Of a stretch of DNA of 64,000 bases, positions 42,704 through 52,399 are shown piece after piece (within the stretch, counting starts at the first letter, position 1; each line of letters opens with the position of its first letter). Origin of the DNA: a virus; IMG/VR virus record IMGVR_UViG_3300042343_000261, positions 1 through 64,000 of that record; one strand, given 5' to 3'. Position numbers and translations under genes: made by a program. The notes below the pieces were generated by a model. The model was not told the DNA's origin. It searched no databases and saw only the letters and a list, made by a program, of their open reading frames with translations.

Positions 42704-43734
42704 TACTTATTCTCCAATTTTTCATTTAACTCTTTAATAGCTTCTAATAAAATTCCTATCAATGCAGTATAAGCGATAGATTTAACACCATCAACTGTAT
42801 TAACTAATTCCGGCAATACGGTTTCTAATTCTTGAGCAATTAAACCGTAACTTTTATTTCCAGTAGATTTCCAATTAAAACTTACACCTTGCAATTTAGT
42901 TAAAATATCCAAAGAATTATCAATTTTTTGAATATTCTCTTTTAAATTTATATCAGAAGCAGTGTTAAAATTAGTTGCATATAATGTATTATCCCCTGAA
43001 GTATAATATAAATTTCCAGTATCTACTCTAGCATCTGTCCATGTACTTGTTGAATTAGCAGAAAGACCGATATAATATGTTGTAGATGCTGCTACACTAG
43101 ATAAGGTAGCTCCACCGGATAGCGTAGACCAAGCAAATGCACTGCCAGTCCAATTTAAATATCCAGTTGATGGTGTAAGAAAACCGGTAGTGCTTGCACC
43201 TGTTTGGTATAAAATTTGATTAGCAGACCCGCCTGCGATATTAGTTGCGTTGTCACCGCCAATTGCGCCCCATACGGTACCATTGTATCCTTCAAATTTT
43301 AATGTTGAAGTGTTAAAACGTAAATTACCCTGCGCTGGTGATGAAGGTAATGTTGATGTTGTTGGTAAAACTAATGATGATGAAAATTTTGCAGACGATA
43401 CTTGTAATCTGTTAGTTCCATCGTCAGTTCCGGTACCAATTAATACGTTACCGCCATATTGTGCTAGTTTTACTAAACCAGTATCTAATACTTCTATACT
43501 TGGAATACCAGATACATCGTTAGCTGCAAAAATTGTACCAGTTAAACTATTAGTAACGGAAAGTAATTGTCCGGCAGATCCATCAAAACTAAGCATACCA
43601 TTTAAAGTTGGGTATGCAGTTAATGTAATATTCTGAGCTGCAGTACTTGCGTCTGCCCCAGAAAATACAATCTTAGGGTCGCCTGCTGCGCTTATATTTG
43701 GTGTAATAACTATATTTTTATCAGCTAATGCCAT
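42703..43734 (-). CDS. tail fibre with C-terminal S74 intramolecular chaperone
   Basis: This 343-residue fibre has an N-terminal beta-rich stalk (NIVITPNISAAGDPKIVFSG; VLIGTGTDDGTNRLQVSSAK) and ends in a Peptidase_S74 domain from about residue 258. The domain begins ASDINLKENIQKIDNSLDIL and continues with GLIAQELETVLPELV and a terminal coiled coil. S74 chaperones trimerise fibres and cut themselves off before the Ser-Asp pair, which is present here (S-D-INLKENI). It precedes the RCC1 genes and may form the shaft they decorate, though that is inference. Confidence 0.9.
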   Translation of the reverse strand: MALADKNIVITPNISAAGDPKIVFSGADASTAAQNITLTAYPTLNGMLSFDGSAGQLLSVTNSLTGTIFAANDVSGIPSIEVLDTGLVKLAQYGGNVLIGTGTDDGTNRLQVSSAKFSSSLVLPTTSTLPSSPAQGNLRFNTSTLKFEGYNGTVWGAIGGDNATNIAGGSANQILYQTGASTTGFLTPSTGYLNWTGSAFAWSTLSGGATLSSVAASTTYYIGLSANSTSTWTDARVDTGNLYYTSGDNTLYATNFNTASDINLKENIQKIDNSLDILTKLQGVSFNWKSTGNKSYGLIAQELETVLPELVNTVDGVKSIAYTALIGILLEAIKELNEKLENK

Positions 43735-43757
43735 TATGTGTCCTTCATATTATTATG

Positions 43758-43765
43758 TATTTATT
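43758..43765 (-). promoter_or_regulatory. possible late promoter (AATAAATA) before S74 fibre and RCC1 genes
   Basis: AATAAATA on the minus strand lies 23 nt before the fibre ATG in a 29-nt gap, one of the few gaps in the fibre operon, and matches 7 of 8 bases of the late consensus. A GAAGGA box follows. It could boost the S74-RCC1 set separately from the upstream fibres. Confidence 0.42.
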
Positions 43766-44984
43766 AAATACCAAATCTGCCTCTTAGGGCATTAAAATTT
43801 TGTAATACTTCTGCTGCAGTTAGTGCGCGGTTATACATTTTTGAGTTTGCAATAGAACATTTAGGATAATAATTATAACTTCCACCGCCACTACCATTAT
43901 TTCCAAATCCGCCTATAGAAATATCATTAGTCGTTCCAATTCCAGTTACTGCAGTAGCGGTCGTTGACCCTGTACCTAACGGTGCACCATTAACATAAGG
44001 AGTAAACACATCTCCAGTTCTTACCACTACAACTTGATACCATGATCCTTGATTTATTTGTGCTCCACTTGTTGCAATTGTCCAAGACGCACAAGCTGGT
44101 AATGTTGATAAACCATTCCAAACATAATAATACAAAGTTGTTGATGTATATTCAAACGACGTATGATAACCTCGATATCCTATAATATTACTCATTTGTT
44201 CCGTTGCATCATATGCTGCTGGATTAATATCATTTATTTTAAACCATACTTCCCAAGTATGATTGTTATACATGAAGTTTGCAACAGTTAAATTACCAGT
44301 TGCAGTTAAGTACATATTTGGACCATATTTTGGCGTAGATGCACTTCTTGTAAACGTTATACTATCGTCGTTTACTGTAGCAAATTGATTACGATACAGA
44401 TTCATAGTATAACCGCCAACTGTATCTTTAAATGGCATTGGCGCATTAGTAGTATCATTTTCTACTTTTACACCCCAAAAATCTAATACATAATCAGTAG
44501 TATTATTGTCTAAAATATCAAAAAATGTTTTAGCAGTAGCAGTAGTTGTATTAGAATATGAAATGCGCACCCATTTACCAGTTACTAATTGAGATGAATA
44601 TTCTAGTGATGGGGTTACATCGTGTAAACCACTCCAAATTTGATTACTGTCTAATATCGTTCCGCTTATTTTTCTAACATAAAAACTAATAATATAAGTA
44701 TCAGTTGTATTTGGAGTAAAGCTAGTAAAACTTATTCTAAGTAAGCTTTGACCAGAAGTTCTACATGACATCCTAACAGCAGTCATACTACCATCAGGCG
44801 CATCTATACCAGTTGTTAATGTAGCATTTGCTGAGAATATATTTGACCAAGTTGATGAATTATAATTTGGATTTTGTACTAAATTTCCAGTACCTAAAGT
44901 AGAAGTAAACTTTTTAGGATTTTTAAAATCTAAATTTAACAGTAAACTATCAGTAACTATATTTGGGCTGTGTGTTAAACTCAT
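43764..44984 (-). CDS. LamG-like jelly-roll adhesin, copy 1 (406 aa)
   Basis: A concanavalin A/LamG-type domain makes up the C-terminal half (WEVWFKINDI, SWYQVVVVRTGDVFTPYVNG, ISIGGFGNNGSGG). It ends MYNRALTAAEVLQNFNALRG, the classic close of Laminin_G_3 domains. The N-terminal half is a second jelly-roll of carbohydrate-binding type (TDTYIISFYVRKISGT). Such proteins bind glycans. Two more copies of the same architecture follow upstream, joined by ATGA overlaps. Confidence 0.85.
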   Translation of the reverse strand: MSLTHSPNIVTDSLLLNLDFKNPKKFTSTLGTGNLVQNPNYNSSTWSNIFSANATLTTGIDAPDGSMTAVRMSCRTSGQSLLRISFTSFTPNTTDTYIISFYVRKISGTILDSNQIWSGLHDVTPSLEYSSQLVTGKWVRISYSNTTTATAKTFFDILDNNTTDYVLDFWGVKVENDTTNAPMPFKDTVGGYTMNLYRNQFATVNDDSITFTRSASTPKYGPNMYLTATGNLTVANFMYNNHTWEVWFKINDINPAAYDATEQMSNIIGYRGYHTSFEYTSTTLYYYVWNGLSTLPACASWTIATSGAQINQGSWYQVVVVRTGDVFTPYVNGAPLGTGSTTATAVTGIGTTNDISIGGFGNNGSGGGSYNYYPKCSIANSKMYNRALTAAEVLQNFNALRGRFGI

Positions 44985-46192
44985 AATCCGTACCTCGCTT
45001 TAGTTGCATAAAAAATTTGATTAAGTTCTGCAAGTGATAACTGTCTATTATAAATCATTGCCGCTCCGATACTTCCTTTAAACCATCTACCAAAGTAATC
45101 AGTAGATCCGATAGTTAAATGAGAACTTGCAAGATTTAATGGAGTAGCATAACTTGACGAACTGCCAGTTACTGAATTTATACCAGATGAATTACCACAG
45201 TATAATGTTGTATTGTTTACAACACCGTCTCCTAATGTAGTTATTGCAACCATATTCCATTCTGCCTTATTTACAACTACTGTAGATGGAGTGTAATCAT
45301 TATTCCAATATGCAGAAGTAGCGTAAAAGGTGGATCCGCTAGTATTAATTGACAGCAATGCCCCGCCTGATGCAGATCTAGCACCGTAAGCGATTAGACC
45401 GGTATATGCATCAGCATTAACTTGTGTAGTATCTGGTTTACACCAACATATCATAGTGCGATTTGATGATCCTAATGGTAGATTTACAGGAGTAAGTGAA
45501 TAAATTGCACTACTCGTACCATTAAAACTAAACGATCCATCACTTGCAAAAGTTACATTTGATGTTAATGTAGTATTACCTGTTATATCTAAAAATGCTT
45601 GTGTTGTAGAACGAGCACCTGATACAAATGGAGTTGCATATGACCCAGATTCTAATTGAAATCCACAAAAATCTATAACATATCCACCGGTTGTTGCACC
45701 AGAGTGTATGATAAAAATATCTAATCCGCTGTTAGTAGCATCACCGGTTAAAGTATATCTTTTCCATGAACTTGTAAAAGTTGGATTCCAATCACCTGTT
45801 GGTGTAATATCACTTATACCAGATTTACGCCAAATTTGTGCTAGACTTAATCCAGCAGATGGAGCTGCAACTATTCTAGCATAATATGAAAATGTATAAG
45901 TTCCGGTAGTTAAATTTGTGCCAGGTATAGTTATTGACCAATATTTGTAACCAGTTGACCCTGACGAATATCTTAACACGCCGGGAGAGTTAATTGGATT
46001 AGACACACTAGTTACATACGAATATGTGTGCGTACTTGTAGCATCGTAATTATACGATGGCATTGAAAATGCAGAACCGGTATAATTTGCATACGGATAA
46101 GTTACATAATTTGTAGTAGGAGCACCTTTATATGATTTTGCAGTATTAGACGGATCTAAATAGAATGCCAATCCATTAGTTACTATACTCAT
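44981..46192 (-). CDS. LamG-like jelly-roll adhesin, copy 2 (403 aa)
   Basis: Same two-domain plan as its neighbours: an N-terminal CBM-like jelly-roll (TGTYTFSYYARIVAAPS) and a C-terminal LamG-type domain (NRTMICWCKPDTTQVNADAY, KAEWNMVAITTLGDGV, IGAAMIYNRQLSLAELNQIF). It has diverged more than copies 1 and 3 at its C-terminus, with a different final segment (YATKARYGL). Start and stop overlap both neighbours by 4 nt. Probable glycan-binding fibre component. Confidence 0.84.
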   Translation of the reverse strand: MSIVTNGLAFYLDPSNTAKSYKGAPTTNYVTYPYANYTGSAFSMPSYNYDATSTHTYSYVTSVSNPINSPGVLRYSSGSTGYKYWSITIPGTNLTTGTYTFSYYARIVAAPSAGLSLAQIWRKSGISDITPTGDWNPTFTSSWKRYTLTGDATNSGLDIFIIHSGATTGGYVIDFCGFQLESGSYATPFVSGARSTTQAFLDITGNTTLTSNVTFASDGSFSFNGTSSAIYSLTPVNLPLGSSNRTMICWCKPDTTQVNADAYTGLIAYGARSASGGALLSINTSGSTFYATSAYWNNDYTPSTVVVNKAEWNMVAITTLGDGVVNNTTLYCGNSSGINSVTGSSSSYATPLNLASSHLTIGSTDYFGRWFKGSIGAAMIYNRQLSLAELNQIFYATKARYGL

Positions 46193-47418
46193 ATTCCGTA
46201 TCTCCCTCTAATTGCATTAAAGTTTTGTTGTACTTCAGTTGCGGTTAATGCTTTATTATAAATTCTAGTTGCAGAAATTCTACCAGTAAAGTTTGTAGCA
46301 GCACTTGGTGTAGATCCTAACATACCAATGGTTGTCACTGCAGCAGTATTTGTTATAGACCCCGTAGATGAATCTGATGACACAAATGCTCCGTTACGAT
46401 ACAAAGATACATTGTATCCGTCATAAGTTCCTACAATATGATGCCATGAATTAAGTGATATTACCGAACTTATAATCGTAGTGTACCCAGTACCAGTACC
46501 TGCACCTGCAACAAACCGTTCAAATGCAAAGTTTGTATCAGTAGTAGCACTACCATGGAATAATAAGTTATATCCATCTCTACCAGGTCCTGGATTGCTT
46601 TCTCTACAAATAATTCCAGGAAATCCGCCTGCACCTGGATTAGTTGTTGGATAAACCCATGCTTCAAATGAACATGGTAACACACCTAAAAACTGTAAAT
46701 TTGAAACAGATGCTAAACTAATGTAATGTGATGATTCTGCGGTATAAGTTAAGTAGCCTGCTGCGCTGTAAATTGGATTATTAGTAAGTGTTCCGTTATT
46801 AGAGGTATTACTAGTGTCAGTTACTAAGACATTATTAACATTTGTATTTGGATTAAATGCAGTCATACTAGAACTACGTTCTAATTGCAATCCATCCCAC
46901 CACATAGTAATACCTGTGCCGCTAGTGTCTGTGCCATCTAATCTACACTGAACATATGCAGTTGATGCATTTGAAAACGTAGAGGTGTACGATATTCTAG
47001 TCCAATTAGTAGTAACAGCTAATCCTGCTGTTCCAGCTGCAATATAACTTCCACTTGAATTTGCCTCCATTATAAAAAGTTGACAAGTTGTAGAAACACT
47101 AGCTTTAACCCAAACACTAACTGTCCAAGTTTGTCCATTTGCTGCTGGCGCCATATTCCAAGTTGATGTATTGTAGGTTGGAATGTATGGATCATTACCT
47201 GTAATTACCATCTTTAATGGTCTATTTAAATTACCAACTGGAGATCTAGTTGTAGTATCAACTGATAGAGTACAGTTGTAACCAGTAGGAGTATTAATCC
47301 AAGAATATAAATCTAGTGGTTTTGGATGTACATTTGGACTATAACTTTTTTGGTTTGCAATATCAAAATTACAAACCAACCCGTTAGTAACAATTTGTGG
47401 ATTATAACTAACTCCCAT
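46189..47418 (-). CDS. LamG-like jelly-roll adhesin, copy 3 (409 aa)
   Basis: N-terminal jelly-roll (GQTWTVSVWVKASVSTTCQL) and C-terminal LamG-type domain (PCSFEAWVYPTTNPGAGGFP, SWHHIVGTYDGYNVSLYRNG), closing with IYNKALTATEVQQNFNAIRG. The N-terminus MGVSYNPQIVTNGLVCNFDI matches the starts of the other two copies (SIVTNGLAFYLD, NIVTDSLLLNLD), so the three are tandem paralogues. It is the first of the trio, 2 nt after the 850-aa fibre gene. Confidence 0.85.
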   Translation of the reverse strand: MGVSYNPQIVTNGLVCNFDIANQKSYSPNVHPKPLDLYSWINTPTGYNCTLSVDTTTRSPVGNLNRPLKMVITGNDPYIPTYNTSTWNMAPAANGQTWTVSVWVKASVSTTCQLFIMEANSSGSYIAAGTAGLAVTTNWTRISYTSTFSNASTAYVQCRLDGTDTSGTGITMWWDGLQLERSSSMTAFNPNTNVNNVLVTDTSNTSNNGTLTNNPIYSAAGYLTYTAESSHYISLASVSNLQFLGVLPCSFEAWVYPTTNPGAGGFPGIICRESNPGPGRDGYNLLFHGSATTDTNFAFERFVAGAGTGTGYTTIISSVISLNSWHHIVGTYDGYNVSLYRNGAFVSSDSSTGSITNTAAVTTIGMLGSTPSAATNFTGRISATRIYNKALTATEVQQNFNAIRGRYGI

Positions 47419-47420
47419 AA

Positions 47421-49973
47421 TTAAAATTCCACAATTAATTTTTCAACATCTTTACGTTCTGCAAACACAGTATAGAAACAGTTGATATTATTTCCACCAA
47501 CAATTACTGTATTATCTACAATATCTTCAACCCATAAATCTTGTGATTTACCAATAGCAGTTAAGTTTACTGTAATAGTATCTTCATGGACCAATTCAGT
47601 CCAATAATCTGGTAATTCTATAACATTAGAATCTTTTAATCTACCACGAATATACACACCATTTTCTGGTCCCTCTAAACTACCATAACGTAGTTTCATA
47701 TCTGGTTTAGTTGGATGGTCAATTACGAATGATTTAGTAGTAGCAGCAAATGAACCGTTTACTTGAAGTTTGTAGTTAACAGTTGCCCCAGTTCCAATAC
47801 CAACATTACCTGTTGTAGTAATACGCATCCATTCATTTATAGCATATATATTTCCAAATACTATCGGTGCTGCAGATCCACTAGAAAGTATAGCACCGGA
47901 TTGTATATAATTAGTACCACTAGTCGCCATTATTCTAAGCATAGAATTAGCATCTTGTATTATTTGGGTAGTATCAGCTGCTGTATATACATGTAACTTT
48001 GCAGATGGACTAGTTGTTCCAATACCAACATTACCGGCAGAATCAATACGCATACGTTCAGTTGATACACCTGACGAGTTGGAAGTTACAAATGCTAATC
48101 TGCCAGGCACAACTCCGGTGCTAACAGTGCCATCAACTGAGCCTCTAACATACGCTGCAGTAACAAAGTTAGTAGCATCGTCTCCAAAAAACCCAATTTC
48201 ACCTATAGAATCGTTAACAACTACTGCTGCTCGTGTACCAACTGCAGCGCCTCTAGATTTACCAAGAATTAACGCGGGTGGAAATGCATTAGCACTCCAT
48301 CTTGTTGAATTTACATATGAGCTGGAACTAGTACCATGCACTTGCAATCCTGCAACACCGGCCACAGTGTATGCTGTAGAAGTACCAATTAGTACGTTAC
48401 CGCTAGAATCAATACGCATGCGTTCAGAAACGGCTTGTGGCGATACTGTACTATTTCCAGTTCCCCAAGCTATACCGCCTGGATTTCCGTTACCGTTAAA
48501 TTGCTGCCATGCCATCCAGGTAGTATCAATTTTTTGCTGCAATCGCGTACCAACTGTAGTCCAATCTGTACCGGCTGCATCTCTAAAATGTGAGATATCA
48601 AGTAGACCACCGTTACCAGAATATGTACTAAAAAATCTTGCTGCAATCTCTTGACTACCTAGTGTGCCACCTAATGCTGTATTATTTGCTTGAAAACCAA
48701 TATTACTAACCCATCTATTTTCAGCAAATGTCCAGTATAATGTCTTATCAGCTGCAGCTTTTATAGTAATACCGGCACCGTTTGCAGTTACGTCACTATT
48801 TCCAGTAGTTGTAATATTAGTAACTGTACCTGCAGTTGGCGTAGTTCCACCGGTTACGGTGTACGTAATACTAGTTGAACTAACAATAGTAGCAACGGCA
48901 ATAGAAGTCGGTGATCCGCCGTATAACGTTCCAGTTCCTGCGGTTGCAGAAATTGATGAACCTGGAATTAATCCAGAAGTAGTTGTCATATTTGTGATAG
49001 TAGCAGTCCATGGTCCAGTTCCGGTAATAGAACCAACTGTACCAGTAGTACTTATTGTTCCTGATGTAACTGCACCAAGTTCAATATTTTTATCATCAAT
49101 TGATAATGTTGTTGAATTAATGCTAGTTGTAGTACCATTAACTGTTAAGTTTCCAGAAATAACGGTATCACCGGTAACGGTTAACGTTCCGGTAACAGTT
49201 GGACTAACAGACAACACAGCAGACCCGGTTCCAGTAGTACTAGTTGCTCCGCCTACTATCCAACTTTTCGCACCGGTTGATGAAACATAATACTGGCTTT
49301 GCGGAATATTTACCTGTCCTGGTAACCATTTAAACGAACTGTCGTCACCATTTCTTGCAGCAATACATATCCATCCTGGACCCGGAACCCAAGTTGAGTT
49401 TTGATAACTTACGACTCTAAACTTTGTTTGGTCCGATGTTGCTGACTGGCCTTCAGTAATTTGATAATAAAGTGCTTCCCATGCAAGTAACGGAATACCA
49501 TTAGATGTACAAGTGGTTGTAGTGGTAACATTGCTTGGATTATAATATACAACTGTTCCCGAAATTGGACAACTTATGTCAAAAAAACCACTTGCGCTTT
49601 CTTCTGGCATTTCAACCGGAATAGCAATAACCCTAGTTGACCACAAAATATTAGTAGTTGTAGTTGTAACAGTACCGCCACCTTGTAACGCATATTGTGC
49701 AGTAAGATTTTTCCAATCAACTACTAAACTTCCGCTAGCAGTAGCAAACGATGTTGCTTGTAATGTCCCAGTACTTGGAGTATATTTTAATTTTGATAAC
49801 GACGTTTTAACTAACGCACCGTTAGTTGGATCTGTAAACAACGGATAACACGACGAAGTAGTTGCATTATCATCAGTAAGAGATAATGCATCTTGAAATG
49901 CCATTTTGCCTAAATCAGAATTTGTTGGGATTTGGTTGGGTTTAGTGCCAAGCAAATTTAACAATTTAGACAT
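47421..49973 (-). CDS. tail fibre with N-terminal anchor motif and conserved C-terminal domain (850 aa)
   Basis: The N-terminus has LLGTKPNQIPTNSDLGKMAF, shared with the 693-aa fibre and common in marine phage fibres as an attachment segment. A Thr/Ser-rich shaft follows with TINSTTLSIDDKNIELG-type sequence (here TSINSTTLSIDDKNIELGA) also found in the 2097-aa protein. Repeated STERMRIDSAGNVGIG / SERMRIDSSGNVLIG units come next. The last 120 residues (from about KSFVIDHPTKPDMKLRYGSL) form a conserved fibre-end domain ending AERKDVEKLIVEF. Likely a structural fibre; the receptor is unknown. Confidence 0.87.
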   Translation of the reverse strand: MSKLLNLLGTKPNQIPTNSDLGKMAFQDALSLTDDNATTSSCYPLFTDPTNGALVKTSLSKLKYTPSTGTLQATSFATASGSLVVDWKNLTAQYALQGGGTVTTTTTNILWSTRVIAIPVEMPEESASGFFDISCPISGTVVYYNPSNVTTTTTCTSNGIPLLAWEALYYQITEGQSATSDQTKFRVVSYQNSTWVPGPGWICIAARNGDDSSFKWLPGQVNIPQSQYYVSSTGAKSWIVGGATSTTGTGSAVLSVSPTVTGTLTVTGDTVISGNLTVNGTTTSINSTTLSIDDKNIELGAVTSGTISTTGTVGSITGTGPWTATITNMTTTSGLIPGSSISATAGTGTLYGGSPTSIAVATIVSSTSITYTVTGGTTPTAGTVTNITTTGNSDVTANGAGITIKAAADKTLYWTFAENRWVSNIGFQANNTALGGTLGSQEIAARFFSTYSGNGGLLDISHFRDAAGTDWTTVGTRLQQKIDTTWMAWQQFNGNGNPGGIAWGTGNSTVSPQAVSERMRIDSSGNVLIGTSTAYTVAGVAGLQVHGTSSSSYVNSTRWSANAFPPALILGKSRGAAVGTRAAVVVNDSIGEIGFFGDDATNFVTAAYVRGSVDGTVSTGVVPGRLAFVTSNSSGVSTERMRIDSAGNVGIGTTSPSAKLHVYTAADTTQIIQDANSMLRIMATSGTNYIQSGAILSSGSAAPIVFGNIYAINEWMRITTTGNVGIGTGATVNYKLQVNGSFAATTKSFVIDHPTKPDMKLRYGSLEGPENGVYIRGRLKDSNVIELPDYWTELVHEDTITVNLTAIGKSQDLWVEDIVDNTVIVGGNNINCFYTVFAERKDVEKLIVEF

Positions 49974-50296
49974 TATTCACCCGCCCATTTTCTATGTGGA
50001 GTAGTTGGAGCATCTATAAGTGGTAACGCTGCTTCTTGCGCTGCAGTTAATTCTGCTTTTGCATTTGCATGCCAACCATCGATTGGTAACATTTCTGGAT
50101 ATTGTAATCCATCTTCTGAAAGCAACGTTTCTCCAGTTGGTTTGTAAATTAAACCAATAACGTCTAAAATGATATTTGGTACAAACTGTGTATCACTTTT
50201 AGTACCATAAACAGGTTGAATTGATCCTAATCCTAAGTTAATAAATGTTTCTTCTAACTCAGCTTGATCAGTAAATTTTAAATAATAATTTTTCAT
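49973..50296 (-). CDS. small fibre-associated protein (107 aa)
   Basis: A 107-residue protein placed between two long fibres. The start YYLKFTDQAELEETFINLGL and the end ALPLIDAPTTPHRKWAGE match small proteins often found beside phage tail fibres. The segment GWHANAKAELTAAQEAALP is also typical. No enzymatic motif is visible. A fibre chaperone or tip component is possible. Its stop overlaps the next gene's ATG (TAATG). Confidence 0.78.
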   Translation of the reverse strand: MKNYYLKFTDQAELEETFINLGLGSIQPVYGTKSDTQFVPNIILDVIGLIYKPTGETLLSEDGLQYPEMLPIDGWHANAKAELTAAQEAALPLIDAPTTPHRKWAGE

Positions 50297-50307
50297 GTTG
50301 TATTCCT

Positions 50308-52389
50308 TTAAAGTGTAATTGTTTGTAATTCAGTGTTACTTAGCCGTTTTGGATAATAGGCAATTTTTGCAATTTGTCCATTTAGCACACCGTAACTAGT
50401 TGTTGAATAACCAATTGTTAATCTATGAACAATAGGCGGAACTTGTCCAGCACTATCAGTAATTATATCGTAGTTATTTAACGAATGCGCAAAATTATCA
50501 GTTTTATAACCATACGCAGTTTTATTTACTGAAGTTAGTGATATCGTACCGGAATACATATCTGCATTTGTTATACCACCTGGGCTATGTGTTCCGCATG
50601 TTACAGAATTTGTGCTAGTTTGAAGTAATTGATAATGGTTGTAGTTCCAGTCATTTAAATAATTTAGTTCAGTAATAGTTGGGTAATTTGCAGTTGCAGT
50701 AATAGCGTATGGACGACTAAATGACGTTACAATAGTTCCTTCAGATTGTTTATACCAGCTAGAAAAGTTAGTACCTGATATTAATGGTTGATCTGCGATA
50801 CGAGTAACTGACGTAGTTGCAATTACTGTATCAGCAACTCTTGACGACGTTCCAGTTAATACATTTGGAATATAACTTGACACCCGATATGAATTTTCTT
50901 CAAATTGCGCACCCCATGCATACACATAATCAGATGTAGTATTACTTGTTCCTTGGTCTCTTACATATATTCTGCATGCAACACTAGTTGATGCATTACC
51001 GGCTAATGATGTACTAAGCCTAACCCAACCGTTAACAGATGAGATTGCAGAATATGCAAAACAACCGGTAGAATCTATAACTGTATTAGTATCAAAATTA
51101 TACGTTAGTACTGATTGGGTAAATGGAGATCCATTATATAAATTTAAAGTAACGACAGGCACACTGCCTCTTTTTACATAAGCTGACCAAGTATTTGAAG
51201 TACGATTTGCAGTTACAGTTATGGTTTGATGTATAAACCCAGTATTTACAGTACTAGCTAAAGTAGTTTGTATTTTATCAGCAGTTTGAGAGCCATCAGG
51301 TGATATAATTTGATTTGCAGTTACTGAGACATTAGCTCCGCCTGTAGTCCATGCACCGTTAGAAAAATCTTCACTATACGTAGCTGAATTTGTACTAGCC
51401 GCTTCTGTTAATAATCTAGATCCTAAACTTAAATTATTAGGATTATAATCGTACCGTGCTACTCCAGATGCAGCAGTTGTCATATATCCAGTTGATCCAA
51501 AATACGTTGCAGTAGACGCTCTTGATGAAAATGTTAAATAATTCGGTATATAACTAGTTGCAAATGAATTAACTTCTACTTGAGCACCCCAAACGTAAAT
51601 ACTAGATATGTTATCGCCGGTATAAGTATTAACTAAATCTTTAATTAATCCAATCTGCATATTATTAGTAGTATTCACTGCTGCTTTAGTAGTAGTAATT
51701 GAGCATCTATACCACCCATTTCCTACTGGTGTAATAGTTGATGTTGGTGCAGTATAATCTGCACTTGCTGCATCTGCATTTAATATAGTACCGGTTTGTA
51801 AGTCAAATCTTACACCAGTTGAAGCACTAGCAAAATTGCTCATTCGTATTTCAAATTGAGGTCTAGAAGATGCTACTAATTTAGCATACACTGACGCAGT
51901 AACAGTTTCGTTTGATCCGGATCTAGTAAGGTAAATAAAATGGCCAACTGACGCAGTGCTATCTTCAACTAACATATCAGCTGTCCAAAATCCATCAGGC
52001 GCTAATGCAACATTAGGAATAACTCGCAAGTTATAAGTAGTCCACGCGTTAAAGTCTTCACTTATAGTTACTACATTAGTACGCTGTTCTTCAACTAATA
52101 GTCCAAGAGATTCGCCGGTAACTGGATTATGATCAAAACGAGGAATTCCGCTTGCAGCTATTTTTAAAATACCATCAGAGTCATAATATGATCCTATAGA
52201 TGGTCTAGTAAACGTAATCCTAGGATCAAGCATTTTAGAATTTGCAAAATCTAGGTTTAAAGATGGTTTTATAGATGCACGAGTTATGTCTCCTAAATCA
52301 GGGACATAATTATCAGCATCTTCATATGCCATTGTTCCTAAATCAGCATTTGTTGGTATTTGATTTGGATTTGTTCCTATTAATCCCAT
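50308..52389 (-). CDS. fibre with two carbohydrate-binding-type jelly-roll units (693 aa)
   Basis: The N-terminal anchor LIGTNPNQIPTNADLGTMAY is the same as in the 850-aa fibre. Two similar halves follow, each with a signature such as FTRPSIGSYYDSDGILKIAA, RFDHNPVTGESLGLLVEEQR and a SEDFNAW/SEDFSNGAW segment, then a CBM-like beta sandwich. This unit also forms the C-terminus of the 2097-aa protein. It ends in IAKIAYYPKRLSNTELQTI. Glycan binding is plausible from fold and position. Confidence 0.84.
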   Translation of the reverse strand: MGLIGTNPNQIPTNADLGTMAYEDADNYVPDLGDITRASIKPSLNLDFANSKMLDPRITFTRPSIGSYYDSDGILKIAASGIPRFDHNPVTGESLGLLVEEQRTNVVTISEDFNAWTTYNLRVIPNVALAPDGFWTADMLVEDSTASVGHFIYLTRSGSNETVTASVYAKLVASSRPQFEIRMSNFASASTGVRFDLQTGTILNADAASADYTAPTSTITPVGNGWYRCSITTTKAAVNTTNNMQIGLIKDLVNTYTGDNISSIYVWGAQVEVNSFATSYIPNYLTFSSRASTATYFGSTGYMTTAASGVARYDYNPNNLSLGSRLLTEAASTNSATYSEDFSNGAWTTGGANVSVTANQIISPDGSQTADKIQTTLASTVNTGFIHQTITVTANRTSNTWSAYVKRGSVPVVTLNLYNGSPFTQSVLTYNFDTNTVIDSTGCFAYSAISSVNGWVRLSTSLAGNASTSVACRIYVRDQGTSNTTSDYVYAWGAQFEENSYRVSSYIPNVLTGTSSRVADTVIATTSVTRIADQPLISGTNFSSWYKQSEGTIVTSFSRPYAITATANYPTITELNYLNDWNYNHYQLLQTSTNSVTCGTHSPGGITNADMYSGTISLTSVNKTAYGYKTDNFAHSLNNYDIITDSAGQVPPIVHRLTIGYSTTSYGVLNGQIAKIAYYPKRLSNTELQTITL

Positions 52390-52399
52390 ATATTTTTCC

